From: Spyradocola sp050942925
Lineage (GTDB): Bacteria > Bacillota > Clostridia > Christensenellales > UBA1750
DNA length: 64,000 bases
Assembly: GCA_050942925.1 (NCBI GenBank)
Contig: JBMNOF010000002.1
Location: 1-64,000, forward strand
Direction of reading: 5' to 3'
Shown here: piece after piece, positions 23,844 through 31,853 of the stretch
Position numbering within the stretch: position 1 is the first letter of the stretch
How the letters are laid out: every line of letters begins with the position of its first letter
Translations under genes and position numbers: made by a program
The notes under the pieces: generated by a model
Seen by the model: the letters and a program-made list of their open reading frames with translations, nothing else
Database searches by the model: none
What the model was told of the DNA's origin: nothing

Positions 23844-24863
23844 ATGGACATCGTCTCTCGCAAGGAAATCCTTCGGGAACTGCTGGCGGAGTACCGCGCG
23901 CACAAGGAGCAGGCGGAGCAGGACGCCGACCGCGTGCGGGAGCGTATCGCCAAGGAGGTCCCGGTCTACGCAGACCTGAGCGGCGCGATTTCCGGCATCC
24001 TGCTGGATGTATCCCGCCGCGCTCTGGAGGAGCCCCAAAACGCGCAGCAGATCGCCCTGGAGGGCAAAGAGCGCGTCCTGCGCCTGAAAAAGGACGCGGA
24101 AGGGGCGCTCGCCGCGGCGGGGTACTCGCCGGAGATGCTCAAGCCCCACTACAACTGCACCCGTTGCAAGGACACCGGCTTTGTCGGTTCGCCCGTGCAC
24201 GAGTATTGCTCCTGCATCAAGGTCGCGCTCATGCGCCGGCTCTATGACGCGGCAAACATCGGGGACGAGACGTTTGCCCACTTTGACCTGCGCATCTTCT
24301 CCGACGTGCCGGACCCGAAGACGGGCAAGTCCCAGCGGCAGATGATGGAAACGTACCGCAACTTCTGCCAGGGGTATGCCGATGCCTTCCCCGACGTCCG
24401 GCGGAGAAACATCCTGCTCACCGGCCCGACGGGCCTGGGCAAGACCTTTCTGCTCAACTGCATCTCCGCGCGGCTGCTGGAGCGGGGCAAGGCCGTTCTG
24501 CGCCTGACCGCCTACCGGATGCTGGACGCCATGCGTCGCTACCATCGCGGGCAGGACGACGGCGGACTGGAGCTCATGACCACGGCCGAGGTCCTGGTCA
24601 TCGACGACCTGGGCACCGAGCCCATGCTGGAAAACATCACGATCGAATACCTCTTTACGCTGCTCAACGAGCGCCGGGCGAACCGCCTGCCCACGCTCGT
24701 GGCGACAAACCTCACGCCCCGGGAGCTGCAGGCCCGCTATACGGAGCGCATCTTTTCGCGCTTGGTGGACCGCAGCGAGACGCAGGTGCTCGCCTTCACC
24801 GGGGAGGATGTGCGCCTGCACGATGAAACGCGCGCGGAAAAGAGCGAGCCGCACAAGGAATGA
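23844..24863 (+). CDS. dnaI: DnaI/DnaC-like helicase loader ATPase
   Basis: 339 residues with ATG 23844 after AGGAGGGGG. The N-terminal helicase-binding region has a zinc knuckle (CTRCKDTGFVG with EYCSC). The AAA+ core has Walker A GPTGLGKT (residues 194-201), Walker B VLVIDDLGTE (Asp254-Asp255), and a sensor region TLVATNLTPREL. In Bacillus DnaI loads DnaC helicase with DnaB/DnaD. The pairing with dnaD supports this over an IS21-type helper ATPase. Confidence 0.9.
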   Translation: MDIVSRKEILRELLAEYRAHKEQAEQDADRVRERIAKEVPVYADLSGAISGILLDVSRRALEEPQNAQQIALEGKERVLRLKKDAEGALAAAGYSPEMLKPHYNCTRCKDTGFVGSPVHEYCSCIKVALMRRLYDAANIGDETFAHFDLRIFSDVPDPKTGKSQRQMMETYRNFCQGYADAFPDVRRRNILLTGPTGLGKTFLLNCISARLLERGKAVLRLTAYRMLDAMRRYHRGQDDGGLELMTTAEVLVIDDLGTEPMLENITIEYLFTLLNERRANRLPTLVATNLTPRELQARYTERIFSRLVDRSETQVLAFTGEDVRLHDETRAEKSEPHKE

Positions 24864-24908
24864 TTACGAGAAAATGCCCATATCCATCTTCCGGGAGGAG
24901 GTTTGGAT

Positions 24909-25181
24909 ATGAGCATTTCCATTTCCTGGGAGGTCGTGCTGTTCTTTGCGCTGGGCATGGCGCTGCTCTATGGCGTGGGATGGCTGCTCTTGGTCCCGTT
25001 TAAGAAGGGATTGTACTTTCTGTTCAACTCGCTCGTGGGCGGGCTTTTGCTGTGGGTGGCTTCCCTTATTGGGGGGAACTTTGGCCTGGTCGCGGTGATC
25101 AACCCGTTTTCCGCGATCCTGACCGGCTTCCTCGGCATCCCGGGCGTTGCGCTCACGCTGCTCATCCAAAACCTGCTGTAG
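24909..25181 (+). CDS. bofA: BofA-like pro-sigma-K processing inhibitor
   Basis: ATG 24909 lies 7 bases after GGAGGAGG; a TTG six bases upstream is too close to that site. The 90-residue protein is almost entirely hydrophobic, with LLLVPFKKGLYFLFNSLVGG and the conserved VINPFSAILTGFLGIPGVALTLLIQNLL end that typifies BofA. In Bacillus BofA sits with SpoIVFA/SpoIVFB in the outer forespore membrane and delays cleavage of pro-sigma K. In many Clostridia BofA is kept even where sigma K is not processed. Confidence 0.9.
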   Translation: MSISISWEVVLFFALGMALLYGVGWLLLVPFKKGLYFLFNSLVGGLLLWVASLIGGNFGLVAVINPFSAILTGFLGIPGVALTLLIQNLL

Positions 25182-25210
25182 AGCGGGAACCGCCCTTGCG
25201 GAAGGAGGCA

Positions 25211-25702
25211 ATGGCCTTGTTGGAGGAAATTCGTCCGCCGCGGCCCGAAGAGCGCGCGGCCTTTCTCGCCATTGCGCAGGAGTATTTGCCGGGCATTGCC
25301 CCGGAGCGCATCGCGGACATGCCCCTTTCCCTGTGCATCGCGTGCGGGGATCGCCTCCTCGGCGTGGCGTATGCCGAGGAGCGGACAAAGGACGAGCTCT
25401 GCCTGCAGGGCATCGCCGTCGTGTACCCCTATGCCGCGCAGGGCCGGGGCAGCGCGCTGCTGCGCGCCCTGGAAGAAGAAGCCCGCCGGCGCGGCTATGC
25501 GGCGATTTCCCTGGGCTCCGCGGACGGCTACGTCGAGCACTTTTACCAAAAAAACGGCTATGTGCCCACGGAATTGAAGATCTTCTCCAAGTCCGGCGTC
25601 ACCGTCCTTCCCGTCGTGGACTATGACGCCATGGACAAGCCCCGGCTCACCGCGGAACACGGCGGCGAGCACAGCTTCTTTGTCTTTCGGAAGGAATTGT
25701 GA
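25211..25702 (+). CDS. GNAT-family acetyltransferase
   Basis: About 163 residues. ATG 25211 is only 2 bases from the ribosome binding site GAAGGAGG, so TTG 25217 (LLEEIRPPRPEE, 8 bases) may be the real start. The acetyl-CoA region is IAVVYPYAAQGRGSALLRALEEEARRRG followed by GYVEHFYQKNGYVPTE, typical of GNAT enzymes. Substrate unknown. It lies at the end of the dnaD-dnaI-bofA run. Confidence 0.82.
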   Translation: MALLEEIRPPRPEERAAFLAIAQEYLPGIAPERIADMPLSLCIACGDRLLGVAYAEERTKDELCLQGIAVVYPYAAQGRGSALLRALEEEARRRGYAAISLGSADGYVEHFYQKNGYVPTELKIFSKSGVTVLPVVDYDAMDKPRLTAEHGGEHSFFVFRKEL

Positions 25703-25735
25703 CGAATTTTAACACGAAAAGACTGCATAACTGTC

Positions 25736-25764
25736 TTTACACCTGGCACGACATGGTGTATACT
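25736..25764 (+). promoter_or_regulatory. Sigma-A promoter of PTS-type permease gene
   Basis: TTTACA (25736-25741) and TATACT (25759-25764) with a 17-base spacer. A short CCTGC/GCAGG hairpin in the leader (25766-25789) overlaps the ribosome binding site GGAGG. Confidence 0.75.
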
Positions 25765-25800
25765 CCTGCCTGATGGAAACAAAGCAGGAGGTGGAGCCCC

Positions 25801-26853
25801 ATGGCGAATACGGGGACGGAAGAAACGAAGAAAAAGACGGTTTGGCAATGGCTGTGCTGGGCGGGGGAACGGTACTTCATCAAGGCCATGTCCTCCATGG
25901 CGCTGGGGCTGTTTGCCTCGCTGATCATCGGGCTGATTCTGTCACAGCTGGCGCAGGTATCCTGGTTGAACTGGCTGCAGCCCTATGCGGACATGGTGGC
26001 CTCGTCCTCGCCGGTGGTGGGCTCTGCCATCGGTGTGGCGGTGGCATCCGGGCTCAAGGCAAAGCCCCTGGTGGTGTTCACGTCGGCCGTCACGGGCGCC
26101 ATTGGCTACGACCTGGGCGGACCGGTGGGCGCGTTCCTTGCGGCCGTGGTCGGCGCGGAACTGGGCAACCTGGTCGCGGGGCGGACGCCGGTCGACATCG
26201 TGCTGGTGCCGATCGTGACCATCGTCTGCGGAGGACTGACGGGCACCTTTGTCGGGCCGCCGATCTCCGCGCTGATGACGGCGCTGGGTACGCTCATCAA
26301 CAATGCGACGATGCTTGCGCCCGTACCCATGGGCATTGCGGTGTCCGTCATCATGGGCCTGTGCCTGACGGCGCCGATCTCCAGCGCCGCCATCGCCATC
26401 TCCCTCGGGCTGGAGGGCTTGGCGGCCGGCGCGGCGGCGGTGGGCTGTGCGGCGCAGATGGTCGGCTTTGCCGTGGCCTCCTATCGGGAAAACAAGGTCG
26501 GCGGGCTGATCGCGCAAGGCATTGGCACCTCGATGCTGCAGTTCGGCAACATCTGCCGCCGTCCGCAGATTCTGCTTGCGCCGACGTTGACCAGCGCCAT
26601 CCTGGGCCCGATCTCGACGGCGGTCTTTGGCATGGTCAACAACTCCATGGGCGCAGGGATGGGAACCAGCGGGCTCGTGGGACAATTTGGCGCCTACAGC
26701 GCGATGACGGCCGCGGGCTTCTCTCCGGCATACACGCTCTTTTTGATCCTGCTGATGCACATTCTGCTCCCCGCGGCGCTCTCGCTGGGGATCAGCGAGC
26801 TGCTCCGCAAGATCGGTTGGGTCCGGTTTGGAGACCAAAAGCTGGATTTGTAA
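25801..26853 (+). CDS. PTS_EIIC_2-type membrane permease
   Basis: 350 residues with about nine or ten hydrophobic segments. The glycine-rich repeats GYDLGGPVGAFLAAVVGAELGN, GPPISALMTALGTLINNAT and FGMVNNSMGAGMGTSGLVGQ are typical of PF13303 (PTS_EIIC_2), a group named for similarity to PTS IIC but usually lacking IIA/IIB partners. None is nearby here either, so phosphotransferase coupling is doubtful. Single-gene unit. The substrate is unknown. Confidence 0.83.
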   Translation: MANTGTEETKKKTVWQWLCWAGERYFIKAMSSMALGLFASLIIGLILSQLAQVSWLNWLQPYADMVASSSPVVGSAIGVAVASGLKAKPLVVFTSAVTGAIGYDLGGPVGAFLAAVVGAELGNLVAGRTPVDIVLVPIVTIVCGGLTGTFVGPPISALMTALGTLINNATMLAPVPMGIAVSVIMGLCLTAPISSAAIAISLGLEGLAAGAAAVGCAAQMVGFAVASYRENKVGGLIAQGIGTSMLQFGNICRRPQILLAPTLTSAILGPISTAVFGMVNNSMGAGMGTSGLVGQFGAYSAMTAAGFSPAYTLFLILLMHILLPAALSLGISELLRKIGWVRFGDQKLDL

Positions 26854-26880
26854 GGTTTGCATAGCAAAAGGGATTTTTTA

Positions 26881-26911
26881 GAGCCGCGGGTGGAACAAAA
26901 CCCGCGGCTCT
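26881..26911 (+). terminator. Hairpin terminator after permease gene
   Basis: GAGCCGCGGGT (26881-26891) pairs with ACCCGCGGCTC (26900-26910), but only TTT follows. Confidence 0.6.
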
Positions 26912-26953
26912 TTCGTCGCATACATAGTGAGATCGTTGAAATGAGGTGAAAAT

Positions 26954-27799
26954 GTGACGAAAAGGGGAAAGGAAAAGAATGGAAAAAAGACGGTTTGGAC
27001 GGTGCTGGCCGTCCTTTCGGTTCTGATTTTGGTTGTGTGCGGGGTGAGCATTGCCCGGCAGGTCTTGCAGATCCAGCAGCAGCGCCAACTGGACTCGGAG
27101 ATGTCCCAGATCGCCCGCCCCTCCCAGGACCCGGATGCGACGCCCGCCCCAACGGCAACGCCCGATCCCGCCCAGACGCAGGAGGCCGTGCCCTCGGAGA
27201 CGGTGGCGCCGGTAGCACAGGAGATCGACTTTGACGCCCTGCACGAGGAGAACGAGGAGATCATCGCGTGGATTACGCTCGACGGCACCGTGATCGATTA
27301 CCCCCTCCTCTGCCGGCCGGAGGACGACGCGTATTACCACACGCACAACGTCAAGGGCCAGGAGGCGGTCGCAGGCTCCATCTACATCCAGGGCAGTTAC
27401 AACAGCACGGATTTTTCGGACTTCCACACGGTGGTGTACGGCCACAACATGCGCGACGGCAGCATGTTCGCCGGGCTGCACAAATTTGAGGACAAGGACT
27501 TTTTCGATCAGCATGACACGGTCGTCCTCTATACGCCCACCCAGCGCCTGACGTATACGATCTTTGCTGCGTATGCGCGCGATGACGCCCACCTGATGCG
27601 CAAGTTTGACTACAGCACCGAGCAGGGCCGCCAGGCCTTCTTGGACGATATTTTCACCCATTCCGGCAACTTCCGCGACGTGGAGCTGACGAACGACAGC
27701 CAGATCCTCACGCTCTCGACCTGCATCGGGAGCGCGGCGGATCAGCGCTATGTCGTCCAAGCGGTTTTGACGGAGGCCGCGCCCGTGGCGAACGCGTAA
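26954..27799 (+). CDS. srtB: Class B sortase
   Basis: GTG 26954 follows GAGGTGAAAAT; 281 residues. One N-terminal membrane segment (VLAVLSVLILVVCGVSI) precedes a Pro/Thr-rich stem and the sortase barrel. The catalytic triad is His164 (VYGHNMRDGSMF), Cys257 (TLSTC) and Arg265, with the class B helix insert in between. Sortase B usually anchors iron-uptake or pilus proteins; I see no LPxTG- or NPxTN-type substrate in this window. Single-gene unit. Confidence 0.92.
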   Translation: MTKRGKEKNGKKTVWTVLAVLSVLILVVCGVSIARQVLQIQQQRQLDSEMSQIARPSQDPDATPAPTATPDPAQTQEAVPSETVAPVAQEIDFDALHEENEEIIAWITLDGTVIDYPLLCRPEDDAYYHTHNVKGQEAVAGSIYIQGSYNSTDFSDFHTVVYGHNMRDGSMFAGLHKFEDKDFFDQHDTVVLYTPTQRLTYTIFAAYARDDAHLMRKFDYSTEQGRQAFLDDIFTHSGNFRDVELTNDSQILTLSTCIGSAADQRYVVQAVLTEAAPVANA

Positions 27800-27817
27800 A
27801 GGACGAAAAAAGCAGAT

Positions 27818-27858
27818 AGGGCCGCCGCAGAAGGAATCTCCCTTCCGCGGCGGCCCTG
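27818..27858. terminator. Bidirectional terminator between convergent genes
   Basis: GGGCCGCCGC and an inner arm (from 27819) pair with GCGGCGGCCC (to 27856). On the minus strand a T run follows a few bases after the stem. Confidence 0.75.
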
Positions 27859-27868
27859 TTCGTTGCAC

Positions 27869-28783
27869 TTACCGCAGGCCCATGGCTCCAATCATCGTGG
27901 TCATGATGAGGATGGAGAGCAGGATCGACGTGCTCCCCGTGAAGGAGGACAGCGCCGTGTCGCCCTCGAGCTTTTCCGTGAAGGCGGGGGACATGGCGGA
28001 GCAGGGCGCAAAGGCCACGATGGCCAGCACCTGCCGGACCTCCAGGGAGAAGGGCAGGACAAAGTAGAAGACCGCGGCAAACGCCGCCGCCATCGCGTAG
28101 CGCGCAACGAGGATCGTCAGCGCCTGGCGCAGGAATGCCTTGTCGGGATTGAATTCAAACATCGTGCCCACCATGAGCATGGCCATGAATCCGTTTGCAT
28201 TGCCAATGGTCGTGGTGATGGGCTGCAGAAAGGCGGGAATGGAAATCCCCGCGATGGCGAGAAGCAGCATGAGCATGTAGGTGCAAAAGGGCGTGGAGAA
28301 GAGCTTCTTCAAGCTGTCGCGCAGCGTGGGACGCACATCCCCGCCGGCAAAGCGCGACGTCAGCGCGTAGCTGCCGCCCGTGCACATGATGGCGTTGCCC
28401 GCGTCGAACAGGCAGGTGACGACCACGCCCAGCGCCCCGAGAAAGCCCTGAATGTAGGGCATGGTAAAGGAACCGATGTTGTAGCCCGGGAAGTTCAGCG
28501 GGTAGAGAATCTTTTCCCCGCGCCCTCTGCGCAGGGAGAAGAGGGCGCCCAAGCCCCACATGATCAGGTTGCACGAAAGCCCCAGCAGCGTCACGTAGAG
28601 GAGAGAGATGTCAAAGTCGAAGGAGGCAAAGTTCGTGATGACGGCGGCCGGCGTGGTGATGTTCAGCACGATCTTCATCAGGAGTTTGTAGTCGTTTGGA
28701 CCGAAGAAGTGGAGCTTTTTGAGAACATACCCCAATGCGATGACAAAGACGTACGCGGATGCCTTGAGCAGTACCTGTCCCAT
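27869..28783 (-). CDS. AEC family transporter
   Basis: ATG 28783 (MGQVLLKASAYVFVIALG) follows GGGGGA; 304 residues with about ten membrane segments. The hydrophobic layout and family motifs (LNITTPAAVITNF, GYNIGSFTMPYIQG, LVARYAMAAA, FAPCSAMSPAFTEKL) fit auxin efflux carrier-like permeases, which export organic acids such as malate in bacteria. Two further AEC genes occur in this window. Divergent from the Eis-like gene. Confidence 0.88.
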   Translation of the reverse strand: MGQVLLKASAYVFVIALGYVLKKLHFFGPNDYKLLMKIVLNITTPAAVITNFASFDFDISLLYVTLLGLSCNLIMWGLGALFSLRRGRGEKILYPLNFPGYNIGSFTMPYIQGFLGALGVVVTCLFDAGNAIMCTGGSYALTSRFAGGDVRPTLRDSLKKLFSTPFCTYMLMLLLAIAGISIPAFLQPITTTIGNANGFMAMLMVGTMFEFNPDKAFLRQALTILVARYAMAAAFAAVFYFVLPFSLEVRQVLAIVAFAPCSAMSPAFTEKLEGDTALSSFTGSTSILLSILIMTTMIGAMGLR

Positions 28784-28850
28784 GCGTTTTCCCCCAGCAT
28801 TCTCTTTTTTTTGCAAGTGACAGTATAGCACTTTTTGGGGGAATTGTACA

Positions 28851-28879
28851 TTGTGCCCGCGGGCTTTTTCCGATATACT
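28851..28879 (+). promoter_or_regulatory. Promoter of Eis-like acetyltransferase gene
   Basis: TTGTGC (28851-28856) and TATACT (28874-28879) with a 17-base spacer. On the minus strand a second TATACT (about 28829) may serve the AEC gene. Confidence 0.65.
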
Positions 28880-28913
28880 GGTTGCAAGGAGAAAAAAAGA
28901 GGGGGGTCTCGAC

Positions 28914-30068
28914 ATGGAGATCTACAAGGGCATCGCGGCGGGCCACTGCGGCCACGAAGAGCTGATCGACTTTCTCAACTATGTGTTCGGCATGAACGGC
29001 GCGGAAAGCGGGTTCTATCGCCTGCTGCCCAAGCTCTATAAACCCGAATACCGGCCGGAAGACTACAATTACGTCGTCCTGGAGGAGGGCAGGCTGCGCG
29101 CAGCCGTGGGCGCCTATCCCATCGAGATGGAGGTCGCCGGGCAGATCCTGCACGGCGCGGGCATCGGCAACGTCGCCGTGCACCCCTTCCACCGGCGCAA
29201 GGGCTACATGAAGGACGCGATGGGGCTGGCCATGGATGCCATCCTCACCAGCGGCGCGGATTTCGCCGCCCTGGGCGGCCAGCGGCAGCGCTATTCCTAC
29301 TTTGGCTTTGAACCGGCGGGGCTCCATGGCGCGTTCTCCCTCAACGCCTCGAACATGCGCCATGCCCTGCCCGGTGCGGGCCAGGGGTATGCCGCGCGCG
29401 AGATCCATCCGGAGGATGCCGCCGCCCTTGCCGCCATCCGGGAGATTGTGGAGCGCCAGCCCAGCCATCCCGTGCGGCCGCCGGAAAAGCTCTACGACGT
29501 CCTGAACAACTGGGAGAGCCGCGTCTGCATCGTGGAGGGTCCGGATGGACGGATCGCGGGCTATTTCCTGGCCAAGGACGATGGGGTGGTGGAGATCGAC
29601 TGCGCCGCGCCTGCCCACGCCCCGGGCGTCCTCTGCGCGTGCTATGCCTTCCTCGGACGGGGAGAAATCCGCCTGCACGTCCCCTTCCATGCGCGGGCAA
29701 TGTTCCGCCTGCTGGCGGATGTGGCCGAGAGCCTTTCTATCGAGACGAGCGAGTGCTACAACGTCCTGTGCTACGAGCGCGTGCTGCGGGCCTGCCTGGC
29801 GCTCAAGGCGCAGAGCGCGCCCCTCCAAGATGGCGCGCTCTCCTTTGCCATCGAGGGCTACGCCGGGCCGGAGCGCCTGCGCGTCGCGGTCTCCGGCGGC
29901 AAGGTCGAGGTCGAGCCGGCACAGGAGGGCGAGGCGCTGCCGCTCACGCACCGCCAGGCCATGAACCTCTTCTTTGGCCCCTGGTCCGAGGAGCGCCTCC
30001 GCCTGCCCGCCTTTGCCGCCGGTTGGTTCCCGCTCTCGCTCTTCGTGCCCGAGGTGGACAACGATTAG
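28914..30068 (+). CDS. Eis-like GNAT N-acetyltransferase
   Basis: ATG 28914 (MEIYKG) after GAGGGGGG; 384 residues, far longer than a simple GNAT. The first domain has the acetyl-CoA loop VAVHPFHRRKGYMKDAMGLAMD. It continues into a second GNAT-like domain and a C-terminal sterol-carrier-like part (FAIEGYAGPERLRVAVSGG and FGPWSEERLRLP), the layout of the Eis superfamily. Mycobacterial Eis acetylates aminoglycosides and other amines; the substrate of this protein is unknown. Confidence 0.83.
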   Translation: MEIYKGIAAGHCGHEELIDFLNYVFGMNGAESGFYRLLPKLYKPEYRPEDYNYVVLEEGRLRAAVGAYPIEMEVAGQILHGAGIGNVAVHPFHRRKGYMKDAMGLAMDAILTSGADFAALGGQRQRYSYFGFEPAGLHGAFSLNASNMRHALPGAGQGYAAREIHPEDAAALAAIREIVERQPSHPVRPPEKLYDVLNNWESRVCIVEGPDGRIAGYFLAKDDGVVEIDCAAPAHAPGVLCACYAFLGRGEIRLHVPFHARAMFRLLADVAESLSIETSECYNVLCYERVLRACLALKAQSAPLQDGALSFAIEGYAGPERLRVAVSGGKVEVEPAQEGEALPLTHRQAMNLFFGPWSEERLRLPAFAAGWFPLSLFVPEVDND

Positions 30069-30172
30069 ACGTCAAATTTTATCCATAAAGATTTTACGCG
30101 CCCGCGTGCGACAGCGGGCGCAGACCGAGATACAATAAGAGCAATCGTTTTGGAAGAAAGAGGGTTGCGCAC

Positions 30173-30568
30173 ATGCAGTGGCTGCAAAAATTCATGATGG
30201 GGCGCTACGGAGCGGACCAGCTCAACATGGGGTTGATCGTGCTGGCGCTGGTGCTTTCCATCGTCTGTTCCTTCGTGCCGCTGGGATGGATCGGCACGCT
30301 GATTGCGATGATTCCCCTGGTGCTGGCGGTGCTGCGCATGTTTTCGCGCAACCGCACCAAGCGCGCGCAGGAAAACCTGGTTTTTCTCAAACTCTGGAAC
30401 CCGGTGCGCAACTGGTTTCAGTGGCTGTACCTGAGCATCCGCTATTACAAGAAGAACCGCTACTTCCTCTGCCCGCACTGCGGGCGCATCGCCTGCGTGC
30501 CTAAGAAGACGGGCCGCGTCACCATCACCTGCAAGGGCTGCAAGACGCGCTACGACCGCAAGGCGTGA
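30173..30568 (+). CDS. Small membrane protein with C-terminal zinc ribbon
   Basis: 131 residues. Two hydrophobic segments (MGLIVLALVLSIVCSFV and WIGTLIAMIPLVLAVLRMF) are followed by a basic stretch and a zinc ribbon CPHCG ... CKGCKTRY near the C-terminus. I do not recognise a named family; similar small proteins occur in Clostridia. A plausible layout is membrane anchoring with a cytoplasmic nucleic-acid- or protein-binding zinc finger. TACAAT (30131-30136) upstream may be its -10. Confidence 0.75.
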   Translation: MQWLQKFMMGRYGADQLNMGLIVLALVLSIVCSFVPLGWIGTLIAMIPLVLAVLRMFSRNRTKRAQENLVFLKLWNPVRNWFQWLYLSIRYYKKNRYFLCPHCGRIACVPKKTGRVTITCKGCKTRYDRKA

Positions 30569-30575
30569 CAAAACG

Positions 30576-30615
30576 GCGCGCGGGCCAAGGCATCTGCCTC
30601 GGTCCGCGCGCTTTT
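30576..30615. terminator. Bidirectional terminator
   Basis: GCGCGCGGGCC (from 30576) pairs with GGTCCGCGCGC (to 30611), followed by TTTT; on the minus strand TTTTG follows the stem. Confidence 0.8.
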
Positions 30616-30622
30616 GTATGCT

Positions 30623-31105
30623 TTAAGTGTAGTCCTGGTAGTCTTGCAGAAAGACGGCGATTTCGACCTGCTGCGCGTCCGGGTCCTCGCCCATGCTGCT
30701 GAGCACCAGGCAGGCCGTCTCATTCCAGAGGAACCAGCGCGTGAGCGCCGCGTCCTCGACGAGGGGGAGGAGCTCGACGCCGTAGTCGCGCTCCAGCGCC
30801 TCGCGCACGGCCTGCACCTGCCCGGCCGTGACTGCGCCGTCGGAATGGCAGGCGGCGAGCAGCAGCACCTCGTCCGAGCGGATGCCGGCGTAGAGCCGGG
30901 AGCAGAGGCCGCCGGTGAAGTCCAGCCCGGCATATTGCACGGGCGCGCCGGCCTCCTCCTTCCAGGCCGCCGGAACCTCCGCCATGGGCATGCCCACATG
31001 GAGCGAAGGGTCGGCGAAGAGCTCCCCCGCGTCCAGGTCGCACCGCGGCGCGGCGCAGGCCGTCAGCAGCGGCAGCAGCAGGAGCAGCGATAGAAGTTTC
31101 TTCAT
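30623..31105 (-). CDS. Putative lipoprotein (tandem pair, downstream copy)
   Basis: 160 residues from ATG 31105. The signal peptide MKKLLSLLLLLPLLTAC ends in a lipobox with Cys17. The mature part has DLDAGELFADPSL, HVGMPMAEVPAAW, QYAGLDF and LERDYGVELLPL. The neighbouring gene encodes a protein with the same landmarks (DLSAGE, HMPQAELPDPW, EYAGLDF, DYGIELV), so the two are tandem paralogues. Function unknown. The gap to the upstream copy is 5 bases. Confidence 0.8.
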   Translation of the reverse strand: MKKLLSLLLLLPLLTACAAPRCDLDAGELFADPSLHVGMPMAEVPAAWKEEAGAPVQYAGLDFTGGLCSRLYAGIRSDEVLLLAACHSDGAVTAGQVQAVREALERDYGVELLPLVEDAALTRWFLWNETACLVLSSMGEDPDAQQVEIAVFLQDYQDYT

Positions 31106-31110
31106 CCTGT

Positions 31111-31626
31111 TCACACCCATTCGTAGCCCGGCATCTCGGGCAGGTAGTAGATCCGGAAGGAGAGGGAGCGCCCGGCGCGCAGGTCGACCTGCACGCTGTG
31201 GCGGTTGCGGCGGAAGGCATAGGTGAGGAAATCTCCCTTGTCGTACGTCTTGACCAGCTCGATGCCGTAGTCCGCGTTCAGCGCCGCAAGGAGCGCGTCC
31301 ACGTCCTCGCGCGACGCTTCCCCGCAGGAGGCGGAAAGGCTCGTCAGTTCGCCGTCCGCAAAGCTCGCCTCGGCGGCAAAGTCCAGGCCCGCGTACTCGA
31401 TGTCCGCAAGGCTGGGGTCCGTGTCCGTCCACGGGTCGGGCAGTTCCGCCTGCGGCATGTGCAGCGTCAGCCCCTCCGCCGCGGCGATCTCGCCCGCGGA
31501 AAGGTCGAACGCCGGCGCTGCGGCGGCGCAGCCTGTCAGCAGGAGAAGGAGAACCAAAGACAGAACAGAAATGCAACAAGGATGGGTGTTCTTCGTGAGT
31601 TCCCCCTTACGAGCAAAACGCATCAT
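31111..31626 (-). CDS. Putative lipoprotein (tandem pair, upstream copy)
   Basis: 171 residues if started at ATG 31626, or 170 from ATG 31623. The N-terminus has an unusually long charged region before the hydrophobic core VLSLVLLLLLTGC (lipobox Cys33). No good ribosome binding site precedes either ATG; instead both lie inside an upstream mini-ORF (31607-31666) that does have one. This suggests translation by coupling or reinitiation, or a frameshifted signal peptide. The mature part shares landmarks with the downstream copy. Confidence 0.75.
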   Translation of the reverse strand: MMRFARKGELTKNTHPCCISVLSLVLLLLLTGCAAAAPAFDLSAGEIAAAEGLTLHMPQAELPDPWTDTDPSLADIEYAGLDFAAEASFADGELTSLSASCGEASREDVDALLAALNADYGIELVKTYDKGDFLTYAFRRNRHSVQVDLRAGRSLSFRIYYLPEMPGYEWV

Positions 31627-31666
31627 TTGTGAAGGGAAACAGGAGAGATAGAAATCGCTTTTTCAT
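31607..31666 (-). CDS. Mini-ORF (19 residues) overlapping the lipoprotein start
   Basis: ATG AAA AAG at 31666 stands 7 bases after AAAGGAG and encodes MKKRFLSLLFPFTNDAFCS. The lipoprotein start ATGATG lies within it in another frame, 12 bases before the mini-ORF stop. The start resembles a lipoprotein signal peptide, so it could be a leader peptide that couples translation or the remnant of a frameshifted signal. The ribosome binding site lies in the loop of a small hairpin (CCGAA/TTCGG). Confidence 0.4.
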   Translation of the reverse strand: MKKRFLSLLFPFTNDAFCS

Positions 31667-31747
31667 TGCCGAAGCTCCTTTCGGTTTGTCGAGACGAAGT
31701 CGGACGATCGAAATTCCCCACGGGTATCCCCTCCCTTTCTTAACCAC

Positions 31748-31776
31748 ATGGTAACAAACGGAACCGAACGCGTCAA
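31748..31776 (-). promoter_or_regulatory. Promoter of the lipoprotein pair
   Basis: On the minus strand TTGACG (31776-31771) and TACCAT (31753-31748) with a 17-base spacer; the mini-ORF start follows about 80 bases later. Confidence 0.55.
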
Positions 31777-31792
31777 GAAGAATTTGCAAAGA

Positions 31793-31836
31793 AAAGGCAA
31801 AGGAAACGAAGAGAATTCCTCGTTTCCTTTGCCTTT
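31793..31836 (-). terminator. Terminator after IMP dehydrogenase gene
   Basis: AAAAGGCAAAGGAAACGA pairs with TCGTTTCCTTTGCCTTTT in a long inverted repeat just downstream of the minus-strand guaB-like gene. Confidence 0.8.
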
Positions 31837-31853
31837 TGACTGTCTTTTTTGGT

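Noticed and set aside
30098..30122. GC-rich hairpin (GCGCCCGC/GCGGGCGC) before the zinc-ribbon gene
   Set aside because: No T run on either side and its spacing fits neither a terminator nor an operator; likely chance in GC-rich DNA.
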